Shown here one piece after another: positions 35,204 to 46,503 of a DNA stretch of 64,000 nt. The DNA comes from Icerya purchasi. Taxonomy: Eukaryota; Arthropoda; Insecta; Hemiptera; Monophlebidae. How positions within the stretch are numbered: the first letter of the stretch is position 1; every line of letters begins with the position of its first letter. The notes beneath the pieces were generated by a model, which saw only the letters and a list, made by a program, of their open reading frames with translations, was not told where the DNA came from and ran no database searches. Both the position numbers and the translations under genes were made by a program. The stretch covers positions 443,146,792-443,210,791 of the forward strand of contig CM077115.1 in the NCBI GenBank assembly GCA_039619475.1, read 5' to 3'.

Positions 35204-35818
35204 TACTCGCAATAATTTAAAATTTTTTCATGTTTTGTTTGCAATACTTCCAATTTTCAGTTAAGACCACGTCACGATTTTAACGATTCTCCGAATAGAT
35301 TTGCTCCATTCTGAATCAGAAACAAAACTAACCCGGAAATGGGGTAAATAACGAATAATAGCTTCATCAGCTGGTCGATATAATTCCCTACTCTCGATTT
35401 TTTATGATGTTTTATTTAATTACCTACGGGCTTCCAAATTTTGTCCAATTTAAGGAGCTGTTTTCGCTATTAAGGACTTAATACATTTTGTGAATTTTAT
35501 TTTATTGCATTATTTTATGTTTTAACGAAAATCTAATATAAATAACGTCATGTATTTTATGTAATTGCGAATACTTAATTTGTTCGTGTAGTAAGATACA
35601 TAACTGTGCAACTGTACTTTAAAGTTATTTAAATTTTTTTTAAATTTTACATTCAAACAATACTTCAATCAGCTGGTTTATGATTTTTTTTTTAAAGAAA
35701 AAAAAAGAAGAGACAAAAATAATCTTTATTTTATTTCTACGCTTCTCTAATTAGCCTTCTACCTAATCGGTTAATCTTAGTGTCGTCACTACTTTGTTTT
35801 TGTTTTTTTCTTTGTTTA

Positions 35819-35879
35819 ACCACGTCATTCCAGCACTTCAACAGCATGGATGTGTGGATGGGATCATTTTTATGCGAGA
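35819..35879 (+). repeat. Inverted duplicate of the transposase region at 36363-36423
   Basis: CACGTCATTCCAGCACTTCA and GGATCATTTTTATGC match the minus strand of 36363-36423, giving an inverted repeat of about 60 bp with a spacer of about 480 bp. Confidence 0.75.
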
Positions 35880-35885
35880 TATCGT

Positions 35886-36037
35886 TTTTTAATTGTCCTG
35901 CGGCCAAAAACCGCATTAAAAGCATCAAATCGGTTGTTAATTGTCCCCAGGGCAAAACCCGCTTAAAATGCATCAATCGAATCGGTTTTTAATTATCCTG
36001 AGGCCAAACACCGTATAAAGGGAATCCATCAAATCGG
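35886..36037 (+). repeat. Three 52-bp tandem repeats at the transposon end
   Basis: Three units ending at 35933, 35985 and 36037, each with TTTAATTNTCC, GGCCAAANACCG-like and GCATCAAATCGG blocks. Confidence 0.8.
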
Positions 36038-36724
36038 TTTTTAAATTTCGTGACATTGGCGCAAAACATGTTCAATATGCTGTCTACCGTTTTGTTGAAA
36101 TTGAGAAGCAGCACATGTTCCACAACTGATCCGAAGTGTCTCCGGGTCACGTTCAGAATGTGTTGCGCAATGTGTGTTTTCAATTCAGCTAAGTTCGCAA
36201 TTGGAACACTGAACCCCAACAGATAGTCCCCCACAGCCAGAATTCACACGGATTGAGATCAGGTGATCGGGATGGCCAGGCTGTAGAGAAATGACGGCTG
36301 ATCGTTCTAGCATTTCCGAAATGCTGCTTCACTGGATTTGCAATGTACGGAGGAGCGCCATTTTGCATAAAAATGATTCCATCCACATATATGTACGCTG
36401 TTGAAGAGCTGGAATGACGTGGTTGCGTAAAAGACACTGATAGCGCTTACCAGGGACGGTACAGATAACAAGACCAAGAAAGCACCCGTCTCCCGGGCAA
36501 AAAATATGGCCGTATGATAAATGATGCTGTAAACCCGCACTACACAGTAACCTTTGCAGAATGAAACGTTACCGGCAGCGCAATCTGTTGGGGAGAAAAG
36601 AAAATGGGAATTATTATTATTATTTTTTATGTTCTTCAATAATATCTGTTCAAATTTGACGTCATTCTGATCAGTGGTTCTTTTTTTTATAGCATTTTAA
36701 AACTTGAATTATAATCACCCTGTG

Positions 36725-36770
36725 TATATATGTATATATATGTATATATATGTATATATATAATGTGGAA
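36725..36770 (+). repeat. TATG/TA microsatellite
   Basis: Short tandem array of TATATATG units. Confidence 0.85.
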
Positions 36771-36774
36771 TATT

Positions 36775-37440
36775 ATAAACCGACCTGAAAGATCACCCTT
36801 AAAAAAATCATAACTCGTAACCAGATATAAACCTTTAAAGTTAAAATTCAAAATATAAAATAAAATGCAGGAGTTCTTTTTCATAAAATCTAAAAATTAC
36901 GCTACAAAAGTTATGTAAAGTTGCCGAGAAGTTCAAAAAAGCGTGAAAGATGACACATATGTCTCTTCTTTGACGATGCGAGTATTATACAAGGTTGAAA
37001 ATGTACATATATTCCCCCGTGTATTTTTCTAGTTTGAAGCATCCAGGTTCCAACGGCATAATTAGACCCCGTCCAGGGGGCGCGGAATACTCAAAATTTT
37101 TGAAAAAAAAAATTTTTTCGGTCATGCGATATATCAATTGAGAGATTGCTATTTGTCGGCTAAAGAAAATGGTATTTCATTTTCTTAACGAAATTTTTGA
37201 GACGGCGATATGTTCAAAAAATCGCAAAAAATTACGTTCCTCTTTTTCTGTGCAGCGGAAAAATCAAATTCCTTCGTTTTGAATTTAGTATTATATAGAC
37301 ATAAATATTACGGTTATCTTTTAACATACGGACTAACCCTGAGCGCATGGAACATATGTACTCATTAATAAGTTTTTAATTATTGTTGCAATTTGAATTC
37401 GATGCCGACTGCAAAAAGTTAATGTTAAGCGCTTACCTTT
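36775..37440 (+). repeat. Dispersed repeat F, copy 1
   Basis: Shares AAGTTCAAAAAAGCG, ACAAGGTTNAAAATNTAC-like and GAGCATCCGGGTT-like blocks collinearly with 50220-50990, and its end (TTTAGTATTATATAGACATA, TTATCTTTTAACATA) with 52975-53050. No protein coding is evident. Confidence 0.65.
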
Positions 37441-38035
37441 TTTTTTTTTTTTTTTGTAAATGCTTTTAATAGACACATATTTGTATCACAAGTGGAACGA
37501 ACAAATTAATTAATAAAATGCAATAAAAAATATTTCAGTAAATTAACATAAAAGTAGCCCTGAAAAGAAGAGAACTGTTTCTAACGAAAAGCTGATCAGG
37601 AAATAGGCGACAGAAAAGGAACAGAAGGAATCATTAAAACGAGACTAAATTTTTTCAAAAAAGTGATATAATAGAAAAGAAATAATTAAAAAATGGAAAT
37701 TAACAAAAAACTTAATTAACAATGAAACGAGCAAAAAAATGAACGGTACTATGCACACTAATATACTATACTTATAAAATATTGGAAATAAAATAGATAA
37801 AATAAATGAAATGAATAACAAAAACAAAAAAATATTTTGTTTGACTCTTCGTTTGTTTTCAAACTCAGAATAAAATCTGCTCGCGGTACATTCCAAAAAT
37901 ACTTAACTGTTACGTTATTTGTATTATCACGATTTTTTTATTTGTAATTACACTGTGTACTAAATTTATATTCCCTCTACTGCTCAAAATACTATTTAAA
38001 TCTACTTAACTTATTTAATTAATCTAAAATATGAT

Positions 38036-38075
38036 GATAATAATAATAATAATAATAATAATGATAATAATAGCA
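38036..38075 (+). repeat. (AAT)n microsatellite
   Basis: About 40 bp of AAT repeats with one GAT interruption. Confidence 0.9.
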
Positions 38076-38389
38076 ATAACATATTAATAGTGTAAAAAAT
38101 GCACGATGAAGTTATCAACACATATGTACAACTAAATGGAATAAATAGAGGAGTCTTCATCTGGATATCGCGAGAGATTTTGCCGTGAATTTAAAAAAAG
38201 TAATTATATACGTATTTACGAAGCAGCGATAATTAATTAATGATATTGCTCCGAGTAGTCGGATAATGTGAAAGCGCGAAACTATCATGCTTATGTATAT
38301 GGTATGTCATTTGTTCGGGGCGAAACTGGAACTCCTTTCGATTTGCAATATGCTGAATAATCATTTCCTATAATTGCTCGTTACTTATT

Positions 38390-39990
38390 TCATCTAGTAG
38401 CGGGGCAAGACCTGAATTTTACGTGGGCAAGGTACATTTTGCAAGGCCCTCTGGTGGCGCATGAAGACGGATTTTATAAAATAAAAAACAGTTGCTACTG
38501 ACCAATTTTTATTCGTACTTACCAGAATTGTTAGCAAAATTCAAATGACTATGTAAATTTATTTGGGTAAATTTCTTTCAAGCTATTTTCTGCTATGTAT
38601 TGGAGAGCAGATGTTTCACATCTTTAATGAAGTTGGGTAAATTTGAGAGAACATTGTTATTAATTCTTCATAAAATTCGTGAGGTTGGAAGTCGCTACTC
38701 TCACCCACTCGCAGGGCAGTGTGTAAATCTTGAGAGTTTTTTAATAATTGCTCTTTGGGAATATACTTTTTAACTTGTTTAGATCATAGAGAAAATCAAA
38801 ATTTTCAAAACGTTGATTAAAAAAAATTATATTTCAAACGGGCTTTTGGGAGACTACAGGTTGATCGCTGCCTTCATAATTGAACATCCTTTTCTTCTTT
38901 TTGGCTACCCTTTTATTTTTAAAGTCTTTCGGTAGATCGTAACTGCTTTTCTCAATAAAAAATGAACAGCATCGGACAAGCATTTTTCGAGTCCAGTTTG
39001 TCGGTTTTAACCCAGTCACAAAACGTACGCAAATATTCAAGAGCAATGCTTAAATGGGCATGTACACAAATTACCATAATTTGATTATGACATTAACTCG
39101 TAATAATATCTCATATCATACATGTAATGAATGCGATATAAATTCTGAATTAAACATTTTGTTGGAAACCGAATCACAATAACTGAGTGTGCCAGATTAT
39201 TCGATTTTTTAAGCTTTCGATCGTTCAACATTATCATCAAATTGCAATAGTACGTCCTTCGCTGCTTCGATTCTATTTTCCCAACTTGTATCTGATAAAG
39301 GCTTCATAGTAAACTTTAATTTGCCTTTTTGATTAATTTCCAGCGTTTGATGGAACTTGAAAATATCAAAGAAATTTTCTGAATAAAACCAAAAGGTTTT
39401 CGCTGTCACAGAATAATAATTAGCTACGGCTACCAACAACAGCAGATTCCAGCTATGACAACGGCAGGGTGTAAAAAATGCCCTGGGATTAATATTTAAT
39501 ATTCGAGTTTTAACTCCTGCTATATTTGCGCCATTGTGTCGTATCCTTGGCCATGACAGTTTTGAAATTGTAAGCCATTTTTTTCAAGCTCTCCCAATAT
39601 TGCATTAGAGTTAAATGTTCTCCGATTATTTCAGTGACACAGCAAGAAATACGATAAAGTGTTCTTCTATTGTGATCTATATGTTTGATTAGTTTACTCT
39701 GGCAGCCCAAAACGATCATAAATCGACGACTGACAGAGCAACGCTCAACAAATTCGACATGTCGTGTACTTTATTAAAATTAAACTAAAAAAAAAAAATC
39801 TCACAGTTCGGAGAGTTGCTAATTTAATTTATCGTTTTATGACGAGTAAAATTTTTTCGTCGCGGTCATGGCTTGTAAGTACCTAATGCATAAACCTTTG
39901 AGGCGTGAGGCCCCTTAGACCACGAGGCCGTAGGCGGTCGCCCACGCCTTACGCTGCCTTTGATTTCATCTACGATTCAGTGTAGCGATA
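38390..39990 (-). pseudogene. hAT transposase pseudogene (ZMYM1-like/DUF4371 type)
   Basis: Minus-strand remains of a hAT transposase. Reading across frames: GLQFQNCHGQGYDTMAQI (a shifted CxGxGYDNGANM motif, about 39530), ILNINPRAFFTPCRCHS-like (39480), VAVANYYSVTAKTFWFYSEN, IFKFHQTLEINQKGK, then KPLSDTSWENRIEAAKDVLL (39280), the diagnostic LSDTRWExR motif. Further on QDLHTALRVGESSDFQPHEF is legible. The terminal dimerisation region (usually ERSFSKLKLIKxxLRS) is not found. The GC-rich flank at 39895-39960 looks like the 5' end of such elements, and CGGGGCAAGACCTG at 38401 like the 3' end. A shared TTTCATCTA flanks the region but not precisely. Confidence 0.65.
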
Positions 39991-41015
39991 AGGTGCGTCG
40001 TTGTTGCCAGAGAAAAATTTACTTCTTGTTCGTAAAATCATTTTCGCCATTGTCATCCATCATGTCAATGATAAAGAATTTGGCTCGCAAAACCGGTGCT
40101 GCGCCAGGAAAAAAAGAAATGGAAGAAGAATAGGTCATCATCGGCCAACGATTCGATGGGCGCGACGAATATCCTGGGAATACCCGTATCGGACGCAATG
40201 CGCGCAGCGGTGTACCGACAATTACGGAGCATCCGTTGTTTAAAACACGGATGATGTCACGACGGTCTTAGATGACGACGACCAGCACGGCATTGATGAT
40301 GATGGATGCTCTGAAATATCAAACTTTAATCTTGTGAATCGGGAAATTATTATTGGAAATGAAATTACTACAAGCTTCGATAGATCAGCGCTTTAGCAAG
40401 AAGAAAGCTCGACACGAATAGGACAGTTTTACTTAATTAATCTAAGCAAGCGCCTACTACTAGTAATAAAATGAGTGACACGCGATGATTTTTTTATCTA
40501 CCGAATTAACGGAATTAATCGCTAAATCTTCTAAATGTATTGATTTGAAGCCAATTGTAAAAGAAAAATCGGCATGGTCAGACGCCTTCAGTTTTGTATT
40601 ACGAAAAAAAATTTAAAAAACCTGAAAGAACACGGTTATTACTTTAAAAAAAGAAAATTATTTTCCAGCAACCTACGTTGACTTTTTAAGATTACAAAAA
40701 AAACTTTTAAATCGGTCGGCGAATTATAAAAAAAAATGTTAGGGAAGCTGTGCCAGCGTATTAAAATCATGTGTAGATAATGAATACTGGTATTATCAGC
40801 AATCAACTGGGATAAAAAGGCAGTCGAATGTGAAAAATTCGAGTAACTTCGCGTATCAGGAAACTCTTAAATTAATGTCATTGTCTAAACATAACGCAAC
40901 ATTGAAATCTACCCCCAGAAATTTTATAGAAACGTTAGGTTTTTTTTTTTTTCAAAGCAACGCATATTTAAATTATCGGAATGAGGAACATTATTAATGA
41001 TGTTTCACAAACTAA

Positions 41016-41420
41016 GTGCTACACTACCATGTTGGATTCTCTGATGCCATCCAACTTCGGCAAATGGGCGAAATAGTTAGTTTACGAAAAAACCAAAAGA
41101 AAAATATGAAAAATAAAAGTTACGATGACTTCTCGGAAGTAAATAGAAAAACAGCAGGAGGAAGGCATTTAACATACGAGACTGTTACGAATCAATTAGA
41201 AAAAAATGAAATCATGAAAATACAGCAAAAAATAGAAAAGTATGAGAAGATTCGGGAAGAGATAAAGCAAACACGGGGCGTACGAAAATTGCTAAAATTG
41301 CGCGGATTCCAGAAAAAAAGTGAAAAAACTCGGGAACTAATTAAACTGTACGGCTCACTTAACTCAAAAAAAAAAAAAAAAATATGCGAAATTATTAACA
41401 GGAAATTTCACCGTTCCTGA
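41016..41420 (+). CDS. Unrecognised Lys-rich open reading frame (134 codons)
   Basis: I do not recognise the product. The protein is very rich in Lys, Glu and Gln, with a helix-prone middle (LEKNEIMKIQQKIEKYEKIR) likely to form a coiled coil. A poly(A) tract at 41367-41382 encodes five lysines near the end. The frame runs through the tract to a stop at 41418. No splice signals or partner exons were identified. It lies directly upstream of a RNase H LINE copy and downstream of other decayed sequence. It may be the remainder of a mobile-element protein; chance is also possible in A-rich DNA. Confidence 0.25.
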   Translation: MLHYHVGFSDAIQLRQMGEIVSLRKNQKKNMKNKSYDDFSEVNRKTAGGRHLTYETVTNQLEKNEIMKIQQKIEKYEKIREEIKQTRGVRKLLKLRGFQKKSEKTRELIKLYGSLNSKKKKKICEIINRKFHRS

Positions 41421-41434
41421 TCATTCCTGTGATT

Positions 41435-42085
41435 TTATTATTCTCCGTATACGCTCACTTATCCACGTTCTTTCTTCCCTCCATTCCATTTATTATTTAC
41501 CGTGGGTTCCTAGCCATTCGGACATTTTTGGTAATGAAGCGATGGATTCCTTGGCTCGGGTTGTTGCTTCTTTCCATCTTTTTTTTTTAAGAAAAATCCC
41601 ATCCTCTAATCTCCTTCCGCTTTCTAAAAGTTTTCATCTTGCATTTTGGTGTCGGATATATTACGCTTGTCTTTTTTATCTAACAATTGTTCTTTCTATC
41701 TGTCTGTTCAACACCTAGTGTCTTCCTGTTCAACCTAAGGGGTTTTCTTTGTTTCCTTTACTCCATGTTCTGTTGTAGTCTCCATTATTATAGGTTGCGT
41801 TCTTAAGCCATAGTCTATTATCTTCCTCTCGTTTTCGTTTTTTGTTGGTTTTTTCTCCATATTCTCAAACGAAGAGCATGTTTGCGATGATGCTGATCAT
41901 GTGTTAATATTAAGTGTTCATCTCTTTCAATCGAGCGTTCTGCTTTCTATTCCAATTAGCTGCGAATTGGTATTCCTACTCCGTATTCCTCCTATATCCT
42001 GCCTTTTCCTTCTCCACACATCGTTATTCCCATTGTTTGTTCCTTCTTACTAGCAATATCCGACCGCATCATAACTGATTCATTT
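41435..42085 (+). pseudogene. RNase H-encoding LINE, 3' end copy
   Basis: Plus strand. YYLPWVPSHSDIFGNEAMDS then LARVVASFHLF at about 41490-41585 is the RNase H end. The decayed CDDADHVLILS block (about 41885-41920) is the family's C-terminal CDADHVFF motif. A poly(T) expansion lies at 41579-41590. Confidence 0.7.
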
Positions 42086-42754
42086 CTCTTTTCCGAAACC
42101 AATTTAAAAAGTAATATAGAATCCTTTAACATACTTTGTTACAATTTAATATATTTTTAATTTAAAAGGAAACTAAATATTTAATTAAGTTTGAAGCTGC
42201 CCATACCATTATTAAAAGTATTGAAGAAATAACAGAAACTCATAAAGAACTTAAAAACGGACAGTGTATAAACGTGAAACAAATATAGTTTTTGATTCAC
42301 GTTTCGTTTTGTATTTAATCATACCGAGATGAATTATTATAAGAAATGAATGAGTAAACAAAAACATTCAAAAGGCCGGATAGCATTCTTCGAAAATCAC
42401 TTGACTACTTTTAATAATCAAGACTGTACTAAGGAATGAGCCGAACGACTAGGTATAAGAACTGCTAATTAAATAGCAAAACACATTGCTGTGAAGCCCC
42501 AAGTATGAAGTCACACAGAGTAAAATTACAAGGAAACGATTGCCTGGAAAAGAAAACGAAGTGTCTCCGGAAGAAAAATGTTCCTACTATTTAGAATGAT
42601 TAATAAATTAAAAATCTTGATTGGACGTTCCAACTATGTAAATAAGATTTTTTTCTGTATATTTAAGAATAATTCGTCCCAAATATCTGATCAGTTCCGA
42701 TCAATGGTGAACTCAAGTTCCCTAAATGAAAATTATAATTATCATTCACATTCA

Positions 42755-43110
42755 CGCGATAGCCTAGTTGCTAGAGCGCTTGACTTCCGTTATGGAGATC
42801 ACGGGTTCGATCCCGAGCGACGACGAACTTATTACAAGAATAAATAAATAAATAAAATAATCGCTAATAGTCACGCGGAGGCAATGGCAAACCACCACGT
42901 TCAACATCAATATGCTCACTCAGCAGACCCACACGGGACTGCACTTGTATATCGATTAATCAAATGATTACTAATCAATTCCGAATGTAGTCTTGCGTGT
43001 GTACGCTTGCGTTGCACATAACAATTGCCTAGTACACTATGCCTGTGTCTGTACAGCTGAGATGTACGAATGGGTAGTCGCCGACGCTCAGAGGCTGAGT
43101 ATGACACTAT
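42755..43110 (+). mobile_element. tRNA-derived SINE, family D, copy 2
   Basis: Plus strand. A box TAGCCTAGTTGCTAGAG at 42763, B box GGGTTCGATCC at 42803, then the (AATA)n linker and the same body as copy 1, ending after CCGAATGTAGTCTTGCGTGT near 43010 or somewhat later. Confidence 0.85.
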
Positions 43111-43604
43111 AAAGAAAGATTCACATATATACGGGAAGAGATATGATACATGTGTTGTAGTAGGTTTGTTATTTTTAAAATATATCTACAGCGTTAAATT
43201 ATATTTACTTTCATATAACCTAATGTGAGGGGTATCTTCCAGTGATGAAAACGGTGATCCTCGAGTAGTTATTTTTTCTCTTCAGCAACGATATCAAATT
43301 AACAGTGATTCTTATGACGATCGATGATTTAAATTATCCTAGTTAATTAAATTAATCTTAATCAACCTATTCAATTAAAATACTTCGAACGCACAAAACA
43401 TTATATGTCCTCTCGAACAATGTGGACATTTTCTTTTGCGCAATTCCCACTTAACGGGAAAAACTTAAAGCGGTAACACGTTTTTGTTTATTTTAGCGCA
43501 TTCGGATTAATTTTTAGGGGGGGGGGGTTGCCAGTCGAGGGTATTACTCAACATTAAGTTGTGTTAGTGAGAGAAAGGAAGAAACGAATCAGAATTGAAT
43601 ATTA

Positions 43605-43925
43605 CTGGAGATAGAAGCAATGAAGGACGCTATAATAGGAATGATCGCCCGGGATGGAAGAAAAAGAATAAACAAAGCACTCTTATATGGAGTAGGCAAA
43701 CCGAGTTTCGGTAGTTGTCTATAGAAGTAAGAGCGTTCTTATAGACACGGGCATTCGAAGAAGATGTGATTTGTGTCGCAGAGCAAATCAGAATCATCTG
43801 GATGGAAGGAACAAAAGAGAGAAGAGGACATAGAAAAGCGAAAAGGGGATGCCGGAAGTCGACACTACGGTCAAGGCGAAGCATGCAGATAGAAGAGATA
43901 AGAAAGCGCGAAAGATGAGGCAAGT
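43605..43925 (-). pseudogene. RNase H-encoding LINE, C-terminal fragment
   Basis: Minus strand. The 97-codon open stretch reads across a frameshift into the family C-terminus (ISSICMLRLDRSVDFRHPLF corresponds to the SIIRMRFGHSLL region). The remainder (MILICSATQIT) is a shifted CDADHI motif. Confidence 0.6.
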
Positions 43926-45572
43926 CGTAGATCCAAGGATAAGAAAGAGGATGAGTTTGAATATTACGGTTAATTGGATTCAGGATTCAAGAATAAAAGG
44001 GGATAAATATACTGTGTCATCGCTTACGAAATGGAAATTCCTGGAAAGAACGTTAAAATTACAAGAAGAAAATTTGGATAGAAATTGACCAGTCTGAACG
44101 GCAGATCGAGCTAATACTGTTCTGACACAATTCGCGCCTTCGAATATTTCTGTAGCAACATGTCATCACTATTCGTACGATTATACTAATAAAGTAGTTA
44201 ATAACAGCTCTGTGAGGAATAGCCCCGGGTCTGTTAAAACATCTTTTAATTCCTCATAATTCGGATTTACACTCTACTACGAGTATACATATATTTTTTA
44301 ATACTTTTATGCTTTGATTAGAAAACTATTGCAGCTACTTACGCCGAGTCTGTTTAATATTTATTTTGATGTTTATTAAAAAAATTGAAATAAATAAAAA
44401 AGAAAGCGCGAATAAATAAATTTAAAATTTTTTATCTTCTATAAATTTTTCAAATTTTTTAATAAATATTATCAAACAAATAAGAATATATATATATATA
44501 TAAAAAAAAAGTTGTCGAAGCGAGGATTCGAACATCTAATTTTAGGATTTATACGCTGGATTGCTAACTTTAGACACGCTTTTCTCGAGTTTACGGAATT
44601 ATGCGAAAACGATGAAGTTAGTTTTTTGGTTTTTTACCGAGTCATCTGAAAAAAGTTGGACTAAATCGGGCTGTGACCCACACTTTGATGTTGTTCCCCT
44701 TGGAAGTTTCCGGGTAGTTTTTAGTTTGTCCTTTGAATAAATTTTAAAATAAATACTTTAATTTTGCAGTTTTGTAATAATATAGAAATGAAGTATTACA
44801 AAAGTTATTTAATGCAAATTAAAAAAAAAAAAAAAATCACAATATTTGTAATGGCGTTTATAAATTCTACTCCCTACTCTCTCGTCTTACATTTTTAATT
44901 CACGAAGAGAACTTATTTTAATTTAAGTTTACCCGTCAATTATGAAACATTTCAGAAATGAGGAAAAGACCGTAGATGGGTACATTATTTCTCATTTTTC
45001 ACGGAACCCATAATAAATCTCCTTCACCATTGCTATATTTTTAGAAAAGGATAGTTTAATTGCAAAGTAAACCCTGTCCCTTCGTTATACCAATTGCATC
45101 AAATGAACGCGTAGAACTAAAATCACACAAAGTTTAGACATCGTAACAAGGCTCTTGAAGTTGATGGTATCATCATGGTATCAAAAAAATTTGCTACAGC
45201 ACACTCACCGATTTTTTAACCTAATATAAATTTTTCAACAACGGAAACAGCAGTTCTAATAAGAATAAAAACTGGAACAATTAAGCAATTTATAAAAATG
45301 GGCGACAGCGGATTACAATTTCTCCATTTATGATACTGCCTAGATTGCCATAAGACACTACAACATGTAATTTTCTACATATAAACTACAAATGATTATA
45401 AAAAACAAAGACAACATAAAATATAATGATCCGCAAAATATACGTCATGAAATTATTAGATTTAAGAAAATCGAAATATTATTATTCAGTCATTCTACAC
45501 AATCGTGGTTGCACACAATTATGAAGTAGGTATAATTCGACTATTTATCATCTCGCAAGACAAATAGTAATC
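43926..45572. other. Mostly unassigned intron sequence
   Basis: Apart from the tRNA-like sequence near 44550 and a TA run at 44488-44501, nothing was recognised. A 79-codon open stretch at 43849-44088 overlaps the LINE fragment and is not supported as a gene. Confidence 0.5.
44505..44585 (-). other. tRNA-like sequence, possible SINE head or tRNA pseudogene
   Basis: The minus strand carries a B-box-like GTTCGAATCCTCG and an A-box-like TAAAGTTAGCAATCCAGC at tRNA-like spacing, followed by a T-run (TTTTTTTTT) that could end pol III transcription. A full cloverleaf was not convincing. Confidence 0.4.
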
Positions 45573-45574
45573 TA

Positions 45575-46503
45575 CGAGGGTGGTTCAAATATAAACCAGA
45601 ATTTTTAAATAAACGCGCGAAAAATTTATTGTGGAAAAAGTGGTTGCACTGGCAGTTAAACCGGTTTATTACGAAGCGTGTAGAGCAATTAGAACCGCGT
45701 AACCTTACTTTTTAGTGTAGTTAGAGCCATGAGTGAAAAAGAAGTACCAGTGTCTGTTGCGCAACGCATCATTATTCGTTTTTTAGTCAAAGACGACGTA
45801 AAATCCGTGGAAATTTACCGAAAATTACGCGTTCAGTTCGGGGATGAGTGTCTCTCCAAAACTCAAGTGTACGAGTGGTGTTCCGCGTTTCGAAAAGGAC
45901 GTGAAGTGGTGTCAAACATAGCACATGCGCGGCGCCCAAAAACCAGCATTACAGATGAACACGTCAAAGCCATCGAACAACTCATTTTGGCTGACCGACG
46001 CGTCCGTGTACGCGATATGACCGACGAATTGGGCATCAGCATAGGTAGTATTGAGACAATAATTCATGATCGGCTAGGTTATCGCAAAATTGCAGCCAGA
46101 TGGGTGCCAAGACTTCTGAATTTTGAACAGAAATTCACTCGTTGGGAAGTTTGTACGCTCACGATGGAGACATTGTCCGAATTGGTCTGGGAAACACTTG
46201 AACATCCTCCTTACAGTCCAGATTTGTCGCCTTGTGATTATTATTTGTTTGGCCCGTTGAAAGAAGCACTTGGTGGACAACGTTTCGACAGCAACGATGA
46301 GGTGGAATCGTTCGTGCGCAAATGGCTATGTGACAAGCCGCGAGATTTTTACGAAAAAGGAATAAAAAAATTGCCGGAGAGGTGGAAAAAGTGCGTAGCG
46401 TGCGAGGGGGGTTATCTCGAAAAATTGTAAAAAATATGAGCACTGTAAGTATAAAATAAAAAATTTTATGACGAAATTCCGGTTTATATTTGAACTACCC
46501 TAG
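45575..46503 (+). mobile_element. Mariner element 3, internally deleted, intact ends
   Basis: 929 bp flanked by TA (45573-45574 and 46504-46505). The TIRs are nearly identical over about 30 bp: CGAGGGTGGTTCAAATATAA and, inverted, CTAGGGTAGTTCAAATATAA. It is shorter than the usual 1.3 kb because of a deletion in the middle of the transposase gene. With so little TIR divergence it looks the youngest of the three mariners. Confidence 0.95.
45729..46430 (+). CDS. Internally deleted mariner transposase, 233 codons, open frame
   Basis: Continuous frame from ATG 45729 to TAA. Residues 1-115 hold the N-terminal DNA-binding part with two helix-turn-helix regions (KTQVYEWCSAFRKGREVVSN, RVRDMTDELGISIGSIETII) and then LGYRKIAARWVPRLLNFEQK. 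The usual next segment is gone: both the TGDE motif (first Asp) and the HDNARPH motif (second Asp) are deleted, roughly 110 residues. The frame rejoins at TMETLSELVWETLEHPPYSP, keeping the third region (SPDLSPCDY) and the C-terminus (IKKLPERWKK). Full mariner transposases have about 345 residues. It therefore cannot cut DNA but could still bind TIRs if expressed. Confidence 0.85.
   Translation: MSEKEVPVSVAQRIIIRFLVKDDVKSVEIYRKLRVQFGDECLSKTQVYEWCSAFRKGREVVSNIAHARRPKTSITDEHVKAIEQLILADRRVRVRDMTDELGISIGSIETIIHDRLGYRKIAARWVPRLLNFEQKFTRWEVCTLTMETLSELVWETLEHPPYSPDLSPCDYYLFGPLKEALGGQRFDSNDEVESFVRKWLCDKPRDFYEKGIKKLPERWKKCVACEGGYLEKL

Larger units (their letters stand above)
35730..36650 (-). pseudogene. 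Tc1/mariner-superfamily transposase pseudogene, rearranged
   Basis: Minus-strand remnant of a DDE transposase family common in insects. HFGNARTISRHFSTAWPSRS then PDLNPCEFWLWG (about 36340-36200) carries the third catalytic region. The second catalytic site reads FMQNGAPPYIANPVKQ, with Asn where Asp (QDGAPPH) is expected. The C-terminal block VPIANLAELKTHIAQHILNV with RSVVEH-like sequence follows. Upstream, frames are mixed (TVPGKRYQCLLRNHVIPAL-like near 36420-36460). The gene lacks its N-terminal DNA-binding part and is broken by frameshifts. Confidence 0.75.

Noticed and set aside
40001..40243. 80-codon Arg-rich ORF
   Set aside because: Local G+C-rich patch beside a hAT end; no recognised domain, so not listed as a gene.
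42763..42815. Functional tRNA gene
   Set aside because: The A and B boxes belong to a tRNA-derived SINE: the same sequence recurs with a long non-tRNA body at 13455-13735 and 19890-22299.
43849..44088. 79-codon plus-strand ORF
   Set aside because: Lies antisense to a RNase H LINE C-terminus; Lys/Arg-rich shadow frame.
46074..46443. Minus-strand ORFs within mariner 3
   Set aside because: Antisense shadows of the transposase frame.
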